This document shows positions 41,027 through 49,933 of a stretch of 64,000 nucleotides of DNA, one piece after another. The notes beneath the pieces were generated by a model. The model did not search any database, had not been told where the DNA came from, and worked only from the letters and a program-made list of their open reading frames with translations. The DNA lies in contig CAZFJC010000016.1 of NCBI GenBank assembly GCA_964518765.1, positions 1 to 64,000 of the forward strand, in the 5' to 3' direction. The translations under genes were made by a program, and so were the position numbers. Position 1 is the stretch's first letter, and every line of letters starts with the position of its first letter. Source of the stretch: CAZPNX01 sp964518765. GTDB taxonomy: Bacteria; Edwardsbacteria; AC1; EtOH8.

Positions 41027-42787
41027 CTATCTACCCTTCTCCTTTATTAATTTGTTAAATTGTTCCAAAAGCTCCCTTTCCCGGGTCAGGTCCTTCCGCT
41101 TTTGCGCCTCCCGGATGGCGGCCTGCAGAGCCTTAAGCCTAGGCTTGAGGGTCTGCCGCTCCAGGTTCTGCAGGTAGTCGGCAAAGCGGCGCTCCTCCAG
41201 CGAGTACTCCAATGGTTGGGCCTGTCCCAAAGCGGCGCTCACCAGCGCCTGTTCCTCCGGCGACTCGGCGGAGTGGAACAAGCCGGCCTCGTCCACCCGG
41301 CCAGACTCCTGGTGCATGGCCTCGATCCTCCGGACCACCTTTTTGAAGTGGGGGCTGAGGTAATCGGACAGCTGAGTTCGCTCGGCCAGCCGGGAGGCTA
41401 GCTCCGGCCGCCGCATCAGCAGTGACAGGATCTCCCGCTCCCACCTCTCCTGGGGGCTGGCCTCCGGGGAGGGCTCCGCGGCCTCTGGCCTTGTCGGCCT
41501 CAGCCCTTGCCGCTTCCGGGCCAGGTCGGCCACCAGCGACTCTTCCAGCCCGACTGTATCCGCAATCTCCTTGTAGTATAGGCTGCGCCGCACCTGGTCG
41601 GCCACCAGAGCCGCCAGGCCAATGAGGCTGTTTACCAGCTGGCTCTTCTCGGCCGGTAGGGATAGGTCGCGCCCCTTCCTGGCCCGCATTACCTTGAACT
41701 CCACGAAGCTCAAAGCCTGCGACACAATATTCCTGAAGGCCGGACCGCCGTCGCGGGCCACCACCCCGTCCGGATCCAGGCCCTCGGGCAGCAGGGCCAC
41801 CCGCACGTCCAGGCCGGCATCAAGCAAAGGCTCTATGGCCCGCTCGGCCGCAGCCTGGCCCGGCTCGTCCGGGTCGTAGCAGATCACCACCGTCTTGGCG
41901 TAACGCGACAGCAGTTTGGCCTGATCCGGGGTGAGGGCGGTGCCGGCAGTGGCCACGATGTTCCTGATGCCCTCCTGAAAGGGCCGCAGCAGGTCGAAGT
42001 TTCCCTCCACCAGCAACGCCGTCCCCGCATCCATGATGAAGTTCTTGGTCTGGGCGAAGCCGAAGAAGCCGCGGCCTTTGTGGTAGATGGCCGTCTCCGG
42101 CGAGTTGAGGTACTTAGCCTGCGGGCTGGCCTCCAGGCTGCGCCCGCCGAAGCCGATCACCCGCCCCCCCAGCGAGAAGAAGGGGAACATGACGCGGTGG
42201 CGGAACCGGTCGTAGTGGCCGGTGCCCTTCTCCCGGGGCACGATCAGGCCGGCCTCCAGAAGCAGGGCCTGGCTGTGCCCGGCAGCCTGGGCCGCCTTGA
42301 TAAGCTCGTCCCAGGCGTTGGGTGCGTAGCCCAGGCGGAAGAGCTCGGCGGTCTCGCTGTTTATGCCGCGTTTTTCGAGATATTCCCTGGCAGCGGAACC
42401 GGCGTCCCCGGCCATCACCGACTGGAAGAAACCGGCGGCAAACTCGTTGGCCCGGTACAGCAGGTCGTGTCCCTCGGGCTTCTCCCCCGGCAGCTCCGGT
42501 ATCCTGATGCCGGCCTTTTTAGCCAGGTCGCGCACCGCCTGGCCGAAGGACACCTTCTCGTACTCGGTGAGGAAGGTGAAGACGTTGCCCCCCTTGCCGC
42601 AGCCGAAGCAGTGCCAGATCTGCTTGGCCGGATTGACGTTGAACGAGGGCGTCTTCTCCTGATGGAAGGGGCACAGGGTCCGGTAGTTCTGCCCGGCCTT
42701 CTTGAGCGGCAGGTGCTGGCCGATGACGGCCACGATGTCGGTGGCCTGGCGGACCTGGTCGATTATGTCGTCGGGGATGCGGGGCAT
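41027..42787 (-). CDS. dnaG: DNA primase
   Basis: The 586-residue primase makes RNA primers at the replication fork. The N-terminal CHC2 zinc domain has C39, H42, C60 and C63 (CPFHQEKTPSFN, WHCFGCGKGG). The TOPRIM catalytic core follows with ALLVEGNFDLL and VVICYDPDEPGQAAAERA, and a C-terminal helicase-binding domain completes it. Its start overlaps the stop of the small membrane protein gene by one base (tgatg), so translation is coupled. rpoD follows directly. Confidence 0.97.
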   Translation of the reverse strand: MPRIPDDIIDQVRQATDIVAVIGQHLPLKKAGQNYRTLCPFHQEKTPSFNVNPAKQIWHCFGCGKGGNVFTFLTEYEKVSFGQAVRDLAKKAGIRIPELPGEKPEGHDLLYRANEFAAGFFQSVMAGDAGSAAREYLEKRGINSETAELFRLGYAPNAWDELIKAAQAAGHSQALLLEAGLIVPREKGTGHYDRFRHRVMFPFFSLGGRVIGFGGRSLEASPQAKYLNSPETAIYHKGRGFFGFAQTKNFIMDAGTALLVEGNFDLLRPFQEGIRNIVATAGTALTPDQAKLLSRYAKTVVICYDPDEPGQAAAERAIEPLLDAGLDVRVALLPEGLDPDGVVARDGGPAFRNIVSQALSFVEFKVMRARKGRDLSLPAEKSQLVNSLIGLAALVADQVRRSLYYKEIADTVGLEESLVADLARKRQGLRPTRPEAAEPSPEASPQERWEREILSLLMRRPELASRLAERTQLSDYLSPHFKKVVRRIEAMHQESGRVDEAGLFHSAESPEEQALVSAALGQAQPLEYSLEERRFADYLQNLERQTLKPRLKALQAAIREAQKRKDLTRERELLEQFNKLIKEKGR

Positions 42788-43023
42788 CAGAGATTAATAT
42801 CGGCTGGCATAAACTGCCTGACGTAGTACCTAACGTGGTCGATGGCCACCAGCTTGTTGAGAACCAGCAGGACCACTATGAATATCGAGGCGCCCATCAG
42901 CCCGACCTTGCCCAGCACTTTGCCCTGATGTTTTTTAACCTTATCCGAGGGCTCGCCCTTTTCGTTGGTGAAGCAGACCTCCCGGTCGATTGGCAGCTGG
43001 TTCAGGATGGCTTCGTTTTCCAT
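42787..43023 (-). CDS. Small single-span membrane protein
   Basis: This 78-residue protein is not one I recognise. It has a charged N-terminal half (EVCFTNEKGEPSDKVKKHQGKV) and one membrane helix at about 41-62 (GLMGASIFIVVLLVLNKLVAI), then a short tail. Its stop overlaps the dnaG start by one base, suggesting control of dnaG translation or simple operon packing. Confidence 0.65.
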   Translation of the reverse strand: MENEAILNQLPIDREVCFTNEKGEPSDKVKKHQGKVLGKVGLMGASIFIVVLLVLNKLVAIDHVRYYVRQFMPADINL

Positions 43024-43048
43024 CTTCCCCTCAATATGCCGATTCCGC

Positions 43049-43315
43049 CTACTTCGGAGACAAGCCTTTCAGGCTCTCGGCCTCCCAGGCCAGGAACTTG
43101 TCGATGTCCTTCTTGAGGGCCGCCGCCAGGAATCCGAAGACCGCGGCGTCGTCCAGGTAGCCCAGCACCGGGATGGCGTCGATGATGGCGTCCAGGGGGA
43201 TCACAAGATATACCACGGAGGCCACCAGCATTATTCCCGATCGCCAGGGCGCTTTCTTGTACCGGCCGCCTAACATGGCGCCCGTCATGCGGAAGAAGCC
43301 CTTGATGTGTTTCAT
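43049..43315 (-). CDS. DUF1232/YkvA-family protein
   Basis: An 88-residue membrane protein with the DUF1232 core: LVASVVYLVIPLDAIIDAIPVLGYLDDAAVFGFL, two adjacent hydrophobic helices around the PLD-x-IPD-like loop. The family is widespread and of unknown role. It lies 25 nt upstream of the small membrane protein gene in the run leading to dnaG. Confidence 0.9.
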   Translation of the reverse strand: MKHIKGFFRMTGAMLGGRYKKAPWRSGIMLVASVVYLVIPLDAIIDAIPVLGYLDDAAVFGFLAAALKKDIDKFLAWEAESLKGLSPK

Positions 43316-43325
43316 CTCAGTATTT

Positions 43326-43937
43326 TTACTTTTCGTCGACCGATGCCTGGATATCCCCCAGGAACTTGTTGACTGCGGAATGGAACTGACGGATCTTCAC
43401 CTCCTCGGCCCTCAGGGCCATGGTGGCCAGGGGCTTTTTACCGCAGAGGTCGGCCATGCCGGCGAATGTCTTTACATCCCCGTTCTTGCCCATGGTGCAG
43501 AAGAAAGCCACCTTCCGGAACTTGTCCCTGTTTTGCAGGATATAGGTTCTGATGGCCGGGGTCATGTTCCAGGCCCAGACCGGCGTGCCCAGCACCACCA
43601 GGTCGTAGGCGGATGGGTCGTATTTCAGGGGGCCGATGACCGTCTTCGATTTCCTGGAGGCGTCCCGCCCCGCCCCCAGCCAGCCCCAAAGGCCCTGGCG
43701 GTTCTTGGCATCAATAATGATCTCGACGTCGGCCCCCAGCCTTTGGGCCAGCTCGTCGGCCACTATCTTGGTGGTGCCGGTACGGGAGTAGTAAGCCACC
43801 AGGAACTTGGGCTTTGGGAGAGCCAGACTGTCGTCCGTCTGTTTGACCGACTTGCCTTTCACCTGGCCCGCAGCCGGGGCGGACATCGCCAATAACAGGG
43901 CCGCCTTCAGGATCATTCGAGATATCATGATAGCCAT
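43326..43937 (-). CDS. Exported flavodoxin-like protein
   Basis: A 203-residue flavodoxin domain behind a signal peptide (MILKAALLLAMSAPAAG). The FMN phosphate loop is YYSRTGTTKIVADELA; later come DLVVLGTPVWAWNMTPAIRTYI and FFCTMGKNGDV. Flavodoxins are usually cytoplasmic electron carriers; a signal peptide implies function outside the inner membrane, where cofactor loading would be needed. It is the first gene of the group that leads to DUF1232 and dnaG. The signal sequence has a rather weak positive start, so export is likely but not certain. Confidence 0.8.
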   Translation of the reverse strand: MAIMISRMILKAALLLAMSAPAAGQVKGKSVKQTDDSLALPKPKFLVAYYSRTGTTKIVADELAQRLGADVEIIIDAKNRQGLWGWLGAGRDASRKSKTVIGPLKYDPSAYDLVVLGTPVWAWNMTPAIRTYILQNRDKFRKVAFFCTMGKNGDVKTFAGMADLCGKKPLATMALRAEEVKIRQFHSAVNKFLGDIQASVDEK

Positions 43938-44036
43938 CCTATTGTTTATTGAGATTATGGCTCCAGTTTCGATCAGACAGTAAACATGCCGGGGAAGAAC
44001 GGTTATTCGCTTACCCCTGCCACCTTATCTGCCGTT

Positions 44037-47000
44037 CTATCTCAGCTCCTTCGCCAGCGTTTCCAGCAGGGTGTGGAGGTCGTAGGGCTTGGGCAGGAAG
44101 GGATAGCCCAGCTGCCGTATCCTCTGCAGTCGCTCGTCGTCGCCGGTGAAGCCGCTGGTCATCACCACCTTGAGCCCGGGCTTCCTGGCGGCCAGCTCCT
44201 GGACCAGGTCCAGCCCGTTGCCGTCGGGCAGCAGGACGTCGCTGAACACCAGGTCTATCTCCGACTGGCTCTGCCTGAACAGCGCTTGGGCCTGGATGAC
44301 CCCAGAAGCCTCGGCCACCCGGTAGCCCTTGAGCCTTAAGATAGCCGAGAACACCTTCATGATGCCTGGCTCGTCCTCGACCATCAATACCAGCTGGTTC
44401 CGGCCAGGAAGCTCAGGCGCCGGAGCCGCCGGAGCCTTGAGGTCCTCGGCCGGCCTCTCGGCTGCCTGCTCCGGAAGGTAGACCGAGAACTCGGCCCCGC
44501 CCTCTGGCCTGTCGGCATAGGCTATCCAGCCCCCGAACTGCTTGACGATTCCGTAGGCGGCGGCCAGCCCCAGGCCCCGCCCCGGTCCCTTAGTGGTGAA
44601 GAACGGTTCGAACAGCCTCCTCTGGGCCTCGGGCGCTATCCCCGGGCCGTTGTCGGCCACGCTGAGCCTGACATATTTACCCGCCCTGGCCTCGGCCATC
44701 TTTCCGGCTTTCTGTTCGTCCAACTCCACATTGCCGCTGGACACCTCCAGCCGCCCCCGGCCGCCGGCCGCCTCCAGGGCGTTGGTTAGAAGCGAATCCA
44801 TTACCTGGGACAGACCCTCCATCTGGCCGCGGGCCGTCCATAGGCCCTCTGCCAGACGGACCTCGATGATGGCACCGGACGGCACTCTCTTGCGGGCGGC
44901 CTCGATCGCCCGCTGGGCCGCAACGTTGGCGTTGCAGGCCGCTAGGTCCAGAGGCTGCCGCCGCGAGAACTGTAGCAGCTGGCGGGTAAGGCCGGCCGCC
45001 TTGTAGGTGGCCCTGACGATGCGCTCGGTGTCGGCCGTCAGCTGGCTTTCCCCTCCCAGCTTGAGCTGCAGCATCTCGGCGCTGCCCTGGATGACGGTCA
45101 GCAGGTTGTTGAAGTCATGGGCCACCCCGCCGGCCATGGTCCCCAGGGCCTCCATCTTGCTCGACTGCAGCAGTGCCTGGCGCACCTTTTCCCTCTGGGC
45201 CTCGGCCTGCTTCTCCCCGGTGATGTCCCGGGCCACCCCGATCAAGGCTAGGGGCTTGCCCTGCTCATCATAAACCACCGATGTCGAAAGGCGGATCGGA
45301 AATTCGGTGCCGTCCTTACGTCGGTTCACCAGCTCGCCCTGCCAGCCGCCGGCCATGGTCCCGGCCAGGACCTCGGCCTCGAAGGCGGCCGCCCTTTCCG
45401 GCGGCAATAGTAATCCGATATGCCGGCCGATGAGCTCCTCGCGGGTATAGCCGTAGGTTCCGCAAAAGGCGTCGTTGACAAACAGCAGACGATTGGCGTC
45501 GTCGGTGATGGAGATGCACTCCGAGGTGCTCTTGACCGCCCTGGCCAGGATGGTAACCTCCTGGAGCGACTGGTAGCGTTCGGTGATGTCCTGGGTGGTA
45601 ATCACCACCCGCTCCACCCCGCCGTCCTGGCCCGGCAGGGCGTAAAAGTTCTGCGACAGCCTCTTCTCTCCGCCGAAGGCCGGCTTGGAGACCGTCACCT
45701 CCGGAATGAACAGAGCGCCGCCATGGCGATACACCCGCTCCACCTCGGGCAGCCAGTCGCCCAGGTAGTTATCCTTGGTGTCGAATCTGAGCTCGGACCT
45801 CTCGGTCTCCAGGTCGTAGGCGATGTCTTCGTCGCTCATGGCCCAGATATCCTGCCAGGCCCGGTTGTAGGACAGGAGCCGTCCGGTCCGGCTGCGCACC
45901 GAGATGCCCACCGGCGAATGCTCGATGATGGCCCGGCTGAGTTCCTCGCTGGCCTGGAGCTTCTGCTCCGCCTGCTTGCGGGCGGTGATGTCCCGGGCCA
46001 CCCCTATTAGCCCGGCCGCCGCCCCGTCTTTAAGATGAGGTGTCACCTGGAATTCCAGGGTCAGCAGCCGTCCATCGGCCGCGGCCACCCTGGCCTCGAA
46101 CGGGCCTGGCTCCTGGCCTCTGAGGCAGGCGGCCAGCGGGTCGGCGATTGACTGGCTGTCGACAGGATGGACCATGGCCTCAAGCGGACGTCCGACGACG
46201 CTGTCGCCGGGTCGGCCGGTCAGGGCCTCGAAGGCCGGGTTGAGGGAGGTGACTGTTCCGTCGGAATGGCAGGTGAAAACGATATCCCGCAGGCTGTGGA
46301 CCAGGGTGCGGAACCTCTCTTCGCTCTCCCGCAGGGTGTCCTCGGCCCATTTCCGCGAGGTGATGTCGATGAAATACCCAACCTCCTCGGCCTGCCTTTC
46401 GTCGTAGGCCACCGGGTTCGACTCCTCATACAGCCAGCGGTAGATGCCGTCGCTGTGCAGGAACCGGTATTCGCGGGCCCGGCCGGGCGGCTGGGCCAGA
46501 GCCTTCAGGTCCTCGGGGTGGATGTGCTCCTCCCAGAAACTAGGATTCGACAGCCATTGCCCCACATGGAAGCCGAGCACCTGCCTGACGTTCTCGCTGA
46601 TGAAGGTGACCGCCCCGGCCTTCCCGGCACGGCGGCTGAAGATCACTGCCGGAGAGGAATGTACCAGCATCTCCAACCGCAAGCGCAGGTTGGTCAGCTC
46701 GGCCTCCGCCCTCTTGCGCCCTGAGATGTCCTGGACCAGGGCCACCACCTGCTCCACCCGGCCCTGTCCGTCGGTGATGGGATAGAAATGAAACGAAGCC
46801 CAGGACGCGCCGCCCGGAGCCTGCCCGGCCAGCGACACCTCGGGCAGGTAAAGCTCTCCCCCCTCCTCATAGACCCTCTGTACCTGTTCGGCCATCGGCC
46901 CCAGATAGGAATAGCGCTGCCGCAGGGTCATGGCCTCGGAACGGCGCTCCATCTCCCGGGCCCGGTCCTCGGTCAGGCCCCATATTTTCAGCCAGGCGCC

Positions 47001-47252
47001 GTTGAACAGCAGCTGCTTGCCCTCGTGGTTACACACGGCTATGCCGATGGGCGAGTTATCGACCAGGGCCCGGTTCAGGGGCCCGGTGCGCCACATCCCC
47101 TCCTCGGCCCGGGCCCGCTCCTGCTGGTCGGCCTCGGTCTGGGCCACTATCTGGCGAAAGATCATCAGTTTCTTGACGATCTCCTCGCGGGCCTGGTGGT
47201 CGTTCTGTTCGTTCATGTTCATCGGATATTCAGCGCAATCCTCGCTCGCCAC
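44037..47252 (-). CDS. Multi-PAS hybrid histidine kinase
   Basis: The ORF of 1071 residues opens with GTG at 47252; ATGs at 47222 or 47216 are also possible. There are no membrane helices, so it is a cytoplasmic sensor. Four to five PAS/PAC domains occupy about 60-690 (NSPIGIAVCNHEGKQLLFNGAWL, YRFLHSDGIYRWLYEE, LNPAFEALTGRPGDSVVGRP, NRLLFVNDAFCGTYGYTREELIG). A HisKA domain has H712 in GGVAHDFNN, then an HATPase domain (DSLLTNALEAAGG, VADNGPGIAPE, GRGLGLAAAYG) and a C-terminal receiver (LVLMVEDEPG, LVFSDVLLPDG, LPKPYDLHTLL). The pepF-like gene lies 6 nt upstream, so both are in one operon. Confidence 0.94.
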   Translation of the reverse strand: MASEDCAEYPMNMNEQNDHQAREEIVKKLMIFRQIVAQTEADQQERARAEEGMWRTGPLNRALVDNSPIGIAVCNHEGKQLLFNGAWLKIWGLTEDRAREMERRSEAMTLRQRYSYLGPMAEQVQRVYEEGGELYLPEVSLAGQAPGGASWASFHFYPITDGQGRVEQVVALVQDISGRKRAEAELTNLRLRLEMLVHSSPAVIFSRRAGKAGAVTFISENVRQVLGFHVGQWLSNPSFWEEHIHPEDLKALAQPPGRAREYRFLHSDGIYRWLYEESNPVAYDERQAEEVGYFIDITSRKWAEDTLRESEERFRTLVHSLRDIVFTCHSDGTVTSLNPAFEALTGRPGDSVVGRPLEAMVHPVDSQSIADPLAACLRGQEPGPFEARVAAADGRLLTLEFQVTPHLKDGAAAGLIGVARDITARKQAEQKLQASEELSRAIIEHSPVGISVRSRTGRLLSYNRAWQDIWAMSDEDIAYDLETERSELRFDTKDNYLGDWLPEVERVYRHGGALFIPEVTVSKPAFGGEKRLSQNFYALPGQDGGVERVVITTQDITERYQSLQEVTILARAVKSTSECISITDDANRLLFVNDAFCGTYGYTREELIGRHIGLLLPPERAAAFEAEVLAGTMAGGWQGELVNRRKDGTEFPIRLSTSVVYDEQGKPLALIGVARDITGEKQAEAQREKVRQALLQSSKMEALGTMAGGVAHDFNNLLTVIQGSAEMLQLKLGGESQLTADTERIVRATYKAAGLTRQLLQFSRRQPLDLAACNANVAAQRAIEAARKRVPSGAIIEVRLAEGLWTARGQMEGLSQVMDSLLTNALEAAGGRGRLEVSSGNVELDEQKAGKMAEARAGKYVRLSVADNGPGIAPEAQRRLFEPFFTTKGPGRGLGLAAAYGIVKQFGGWIAYADRPEGGAEFSVYLPEQAAERPAEDLKAPAAPAPELPGRNQLVLMVEDEPGIMKVFSAILRLKGYRVAEASGVIQAQALFRQSQSEIDLVFSDVLLPDGNGLDLVQELAARKPGLKVVMTSGFTGDDERLQRIRQLGYPFLPKPYDLHTLLETLAKELR

Positions 47253-47258
47253 CGACCG

Positions 47259-48947
47259 TCAGGCTCCGTTTTTTTCCAGCCACTGTTCTATCATCCCCAC
47301 CGCCTGTCCCAGGGTCCCGGCATCGAAGGCGAAATCGGCCCCGGCGGTCCTGTAGAGCTCTGGCAAAGGCCTGGTCCCTCCCAGAGCCAGGGCTTGCTTA
47401 TAGGCCTGCAGGGCCCCGCCGGGATCCTTGAGCGAATTGGCCCATATCTGGACAGCGCCCAGCTGGGCCAGCCCGTATTCCACATAATAGAAAGGATGGA
47501 TGAAGATGTGCAGCTTCCTCTGCCATCCGGTTTTCACCACCTCCTCGAACCCGGCCAGATCAACGCCCCTCATGAAGCGGCGGTACAGACTGTCCCAGGC
47601 CAGGTCGCAAGCTGACGGGTTCATGGCATCATCCGGATTGGCGTAGGCCCAATGTTGGAAAGCGTCCACCACCGCCATGTAAGGCCAAAACAGGATCAGG
47701 CCCTCCAGATGCTCGGCCAGGGCCCGTTTGGCGTCCTCCTCCCCATAGAAGGCTCCAAGGTGCGGCGAGGCCAGAAGCTCCATGGCCATCGAGGCTACCT
47801 CGTTGAACTCCATAGGAGCCTCCGTCTGCTGGACGCAGGGCAGGTGGAAGGCGGCGAAGGCGTGGAAGGCGTGTCCGCTCTCGTGCAGCAGGGTCTGGAC
47901 GTCATCATGGATGCCCACCGCGTTGGCGAAGATGAACGGTCGCTTGGCGGCAGCGAAGGTGGTGCAGTAGCCTCCCGGCCTTTTATTCTTGCGGTTTCCC
48001 AGGTCCAGCAGGCCCTCCCTGGCCATCAGGTCGAATTGGCTGGCCAGCTCCCCGTCCAGCCGGCCGAAGATCTGGGAGGTCCTGGAGGTCAGGTCCGGCA
48101 CGCTCTGAAAAGGTTTCAGGGGCGGCCGGTTGTCTGGATCGACGCTCAGGTCCCAGGGCCTAAGGGAATCCAGGCCCAGCTTGCGACGGCGCCTTTCGTA
48201 TATCCTTCCGGCAGCCGGCACCACTGCCTCCTCGATGGCCCGCCCGAAGGCCAGGCAGTCCTCGGGGGTGTAATCGAAACGATGCAGCGTTCTCCAGCGA
48301 TAGTCGCAGAAGCTTGAGAGATCTGCATTGGCGGCGATCCTGCGCCGCAGATCGAAATACTCGCGCCACAGGTCGTTTAATGTCTGACGGTCGGCCATCT
48401 GCCTCTGGGCCGTCAGCTCCCAGGCCTGTTGGCGTAGATTACGGTCCGGATCCTGGTAGACCGGCTTGAGCTGGGCCACCGTCCTCTCCTGCCCCTGCCA
48501 CTGGACCGTCTGGGCGCCGGTGATCGAGCTGTATCTGGATTTGAGCTTCTGCTCCTGCGACAGAAGCGGCAGGTTCTCGGTCCGGTAGATCGAAGCCTCC
48601 ACCTGCATCTTCTTCAGTTGAAGCTCGAATCCCCTGGGACATAGGCCGCTCTTCAGGAGTTTCTCCTTGAGGGCTTGCTCGGCCTGCTTGAACCTGGGCT
48701 GAACGTTATCCAGGTAAGCGTCGAATAGCCTTTTGGACTCCGGGTCGGCAGTATCCACCGTGGTGGCCACGTAGAGACGGCTGTAGACCTCGTCCACCAG
48801 CGAATAGATGCGCGACCAGTCGGCCGCCCATTGATCGACGTTGTCCGGCGTTAGTTTCCTTTCGGCCAGATCGCGATAATAGGGCTCTATCTCAGGCCAT
48901 GGCCACGCCAGCAGGCCAGCGGAATCAACAGGAAGATATTGAAACAT
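47259..48947 (-). CDS. M3-family oligoendopeptidase F-like metallopeptidase
   Basis: The 562-residue zinc peptidase carries HESGH (H355, E356, H359) in LLHESGHAFHAFAAF, with the distal Glu in FNEVASMAMELLA. Size and pattern match the PepF branch of M3, which digests short cytoplasmic peptides. There is no signal peptide. It overlaps the preceding ORF at 48925-49599 by 23 nt, which suggests coupling, and lies 6 nt before the hybrid kinase gene. Confidence 0.92.
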   Translation of the reverse strand: MFQYLPVDSAGLLAWPWPEIEPYYRDLAERKLTPDNVDQWAADWSRIYSLVDEVYSRLYVATTVDTADPESKRLFDAYLDNVQPRFKQAEQALKEKLLKSGLCPRGFELQLKKMQVEASIYRTENLPLLSQEQKLKSRYSSITGAQTVQWQGQERTVAQLKPVYQDPDRNLRQQAWELTAQRQMADRQTLNDLWREYFDLRRRIAANADLSSFCDYRWRTLHRFDYTPEDCLAFGRAIEEAVVPAAGRIYERRRRKLGLDSLRPWDLSVDPDNRPPLKPFQSVPDLTSRTSQIFGRLDGELASQFDLMAREGLLDLGNRKNKRPGGYCTTFAAAKRPFIFANAVGIHDDVQTLLHESGHAFHAFAAFHLPCVQQTEAPMEFNEVASMAMELLASPHLGAFYGEEDAKRALAEHLEGLILFWPYMAVVDAFQHWAYANPDDAMNPSACDLAWDSLYRRFMRGVDLAGFEEVVKTGWQRKLHIFIHPFYYVEYGLAQLGAVQIWANSLKDPGGALQAYKQALALGGTRPLPELYRTAGADFAFDAGTLGQAVGMIEQWLEKNGA

Positions 48948-49599
48948 GTCGGTTGCTTCTACCTTTGATGGTTGCTCTTTCCTGGACCACCAGCCTTCCC
49001 GGAGATAGGCCGTGGCTTTGGAAGAATTTCACCTTGCCCAGCCGCCAGGTAAGCCGCCAAAAAACGGCCCCGTCGTGCCAGCATCCCCGGTCGTCCAGGC
49101 AGCCGGGCCTGCCCCGGTCCAGAGACTGGAAGAGCTCCAAGCTCCGCTCCGCCCAAAGGCACCGCCGATTTAGAGAGAGCTTGGCCCCAAACAGGTGGCC
49201 GGCGCGCCTGAACTCCGAGGCCGCCGCCCGGTCCACGTATAGAGAGGCGATGTGGGCCGACCGGCCGTCGAGGGAGCTCAGCGACCCGGATTCGAACCGC
49301 AGCCTCACCGTCTGGAAGTTGCTCTGCTGGATGAAACCGATCCTGTCGGGAAGCAGGGAACGCCTTCCATAGCGCTGCTCCTTGGCCATCTCCGAATACC
49401 GGGCCAGGGTGGTGCGGCCGGCCAGCTGGTAGGGATAGTAGTTCTCCACATAGCGCAGACGCCAGCGGCCGCTAAGGTGCTGCAGGCCGCGCTCAATGTC
49501 GTCCCATAGCTCCTTGCCCACCGTGTAGGCCCCGAAGACCGAGACGATGGCCTCCACCGACAGCAGCTCCACCGGCCGGAACTCGACGAAGACGACCAC
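48925..49599 (-). CDS. Hypothetical protein
   Basis: I do not recognise this 224-residue ORF. The start is uncertain: GTG codons at 49599 and just after it are available, with no ribosome-binding site. The first two thirds look like ordinary protein (EAIVSVFGAYTVGKELWDDIERGL, RRSLLPDRIGFIQQ), while the C-terminal third is Arg-, Gly- and Cys-rich and less protein-like. It overlaps the M3 peptidase gene by 23 nt. It may be a real gene shortened at the 5' end, since a possible decayed ORF lies just upstream. Confidence 0.5.
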   Translation of the reverse strand: MVVFVEFRPVELLSVEAIVSVFGAYTVGKELWDDIERGLQHLSGRWRLRYVENYYPYQLAGRTTLARYSEMAKEQRYGRRSLLPDRIGFIQQSNFQTVRLRFESGSLSSLDGRSAHIASLYVDRAAASEFRRAGHLFGAKLSLNRRCLWAERSLELFQSLDRGRPGCLDDRGCWHDGAVFWRLTWRLGKVKFFQSHGLSPGRLVVQERATIKGRSNRHVSISSC

Positions 49600-49628
49600 C
49601 AGGGCCAGCGCAGGGCTTCACCGAACGC

Positions 49629-49927
49629 TTATTTCCCGCGCTCTCCGACCCTAATGTACACGGAGCGCTGGCGGCCTATTATATCAGCCACATACTCCTC
49701 GTAGGGCATAAGTCGAAGGTGGTGGGAGTTGATTCTCCGGCTGTATGGATAGACCACCAGATGGCAGTCAAGGGAGTCGTACCCCTTCCGGTCCTCCAGG
49801 CCGGACAGCTCGATGTCATAAACGCCGTCGTCTTAGCCGGTGGCGTCGAATTTGACCTCGGGGCCGAGCCGGGCAGCCAGAAATGTCTCTGCTTGGTCAT
49901 TCTCCAGTGCTTTCAGAATAAATCATT
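49629..49927 (-). pseudogene. Possible decayed gene between mutS2 and the 224-residue ORF
   Basis: In one - strand frame the 330-base gap reads as protein-like sequence interrupted by a TAA (49833-49835): an upstream part with ILKALENDQAETFLAARLG, and a downstream part with YDIELSGLEDRKGYDSLDCH and MPYEEYVADIIGRQRSVYIR ending at a TAA (49629-49631). There is no plausible start codon. This suggests a pseudogene with a premature stop, or a sequencing error in a short gene. No family recognised. Confidence 0.4.
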
Positions 49928-49933
49928 CGCCAG

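Noticed and set aside
49270..49310. Possible tRNA T-loop (ggttcgaatccggg on the - strand)
   Set aside because: The flanking bases do not pair into a T-stem and no anticodon or acceptor arm lies at the right distance; it is coding sequence.
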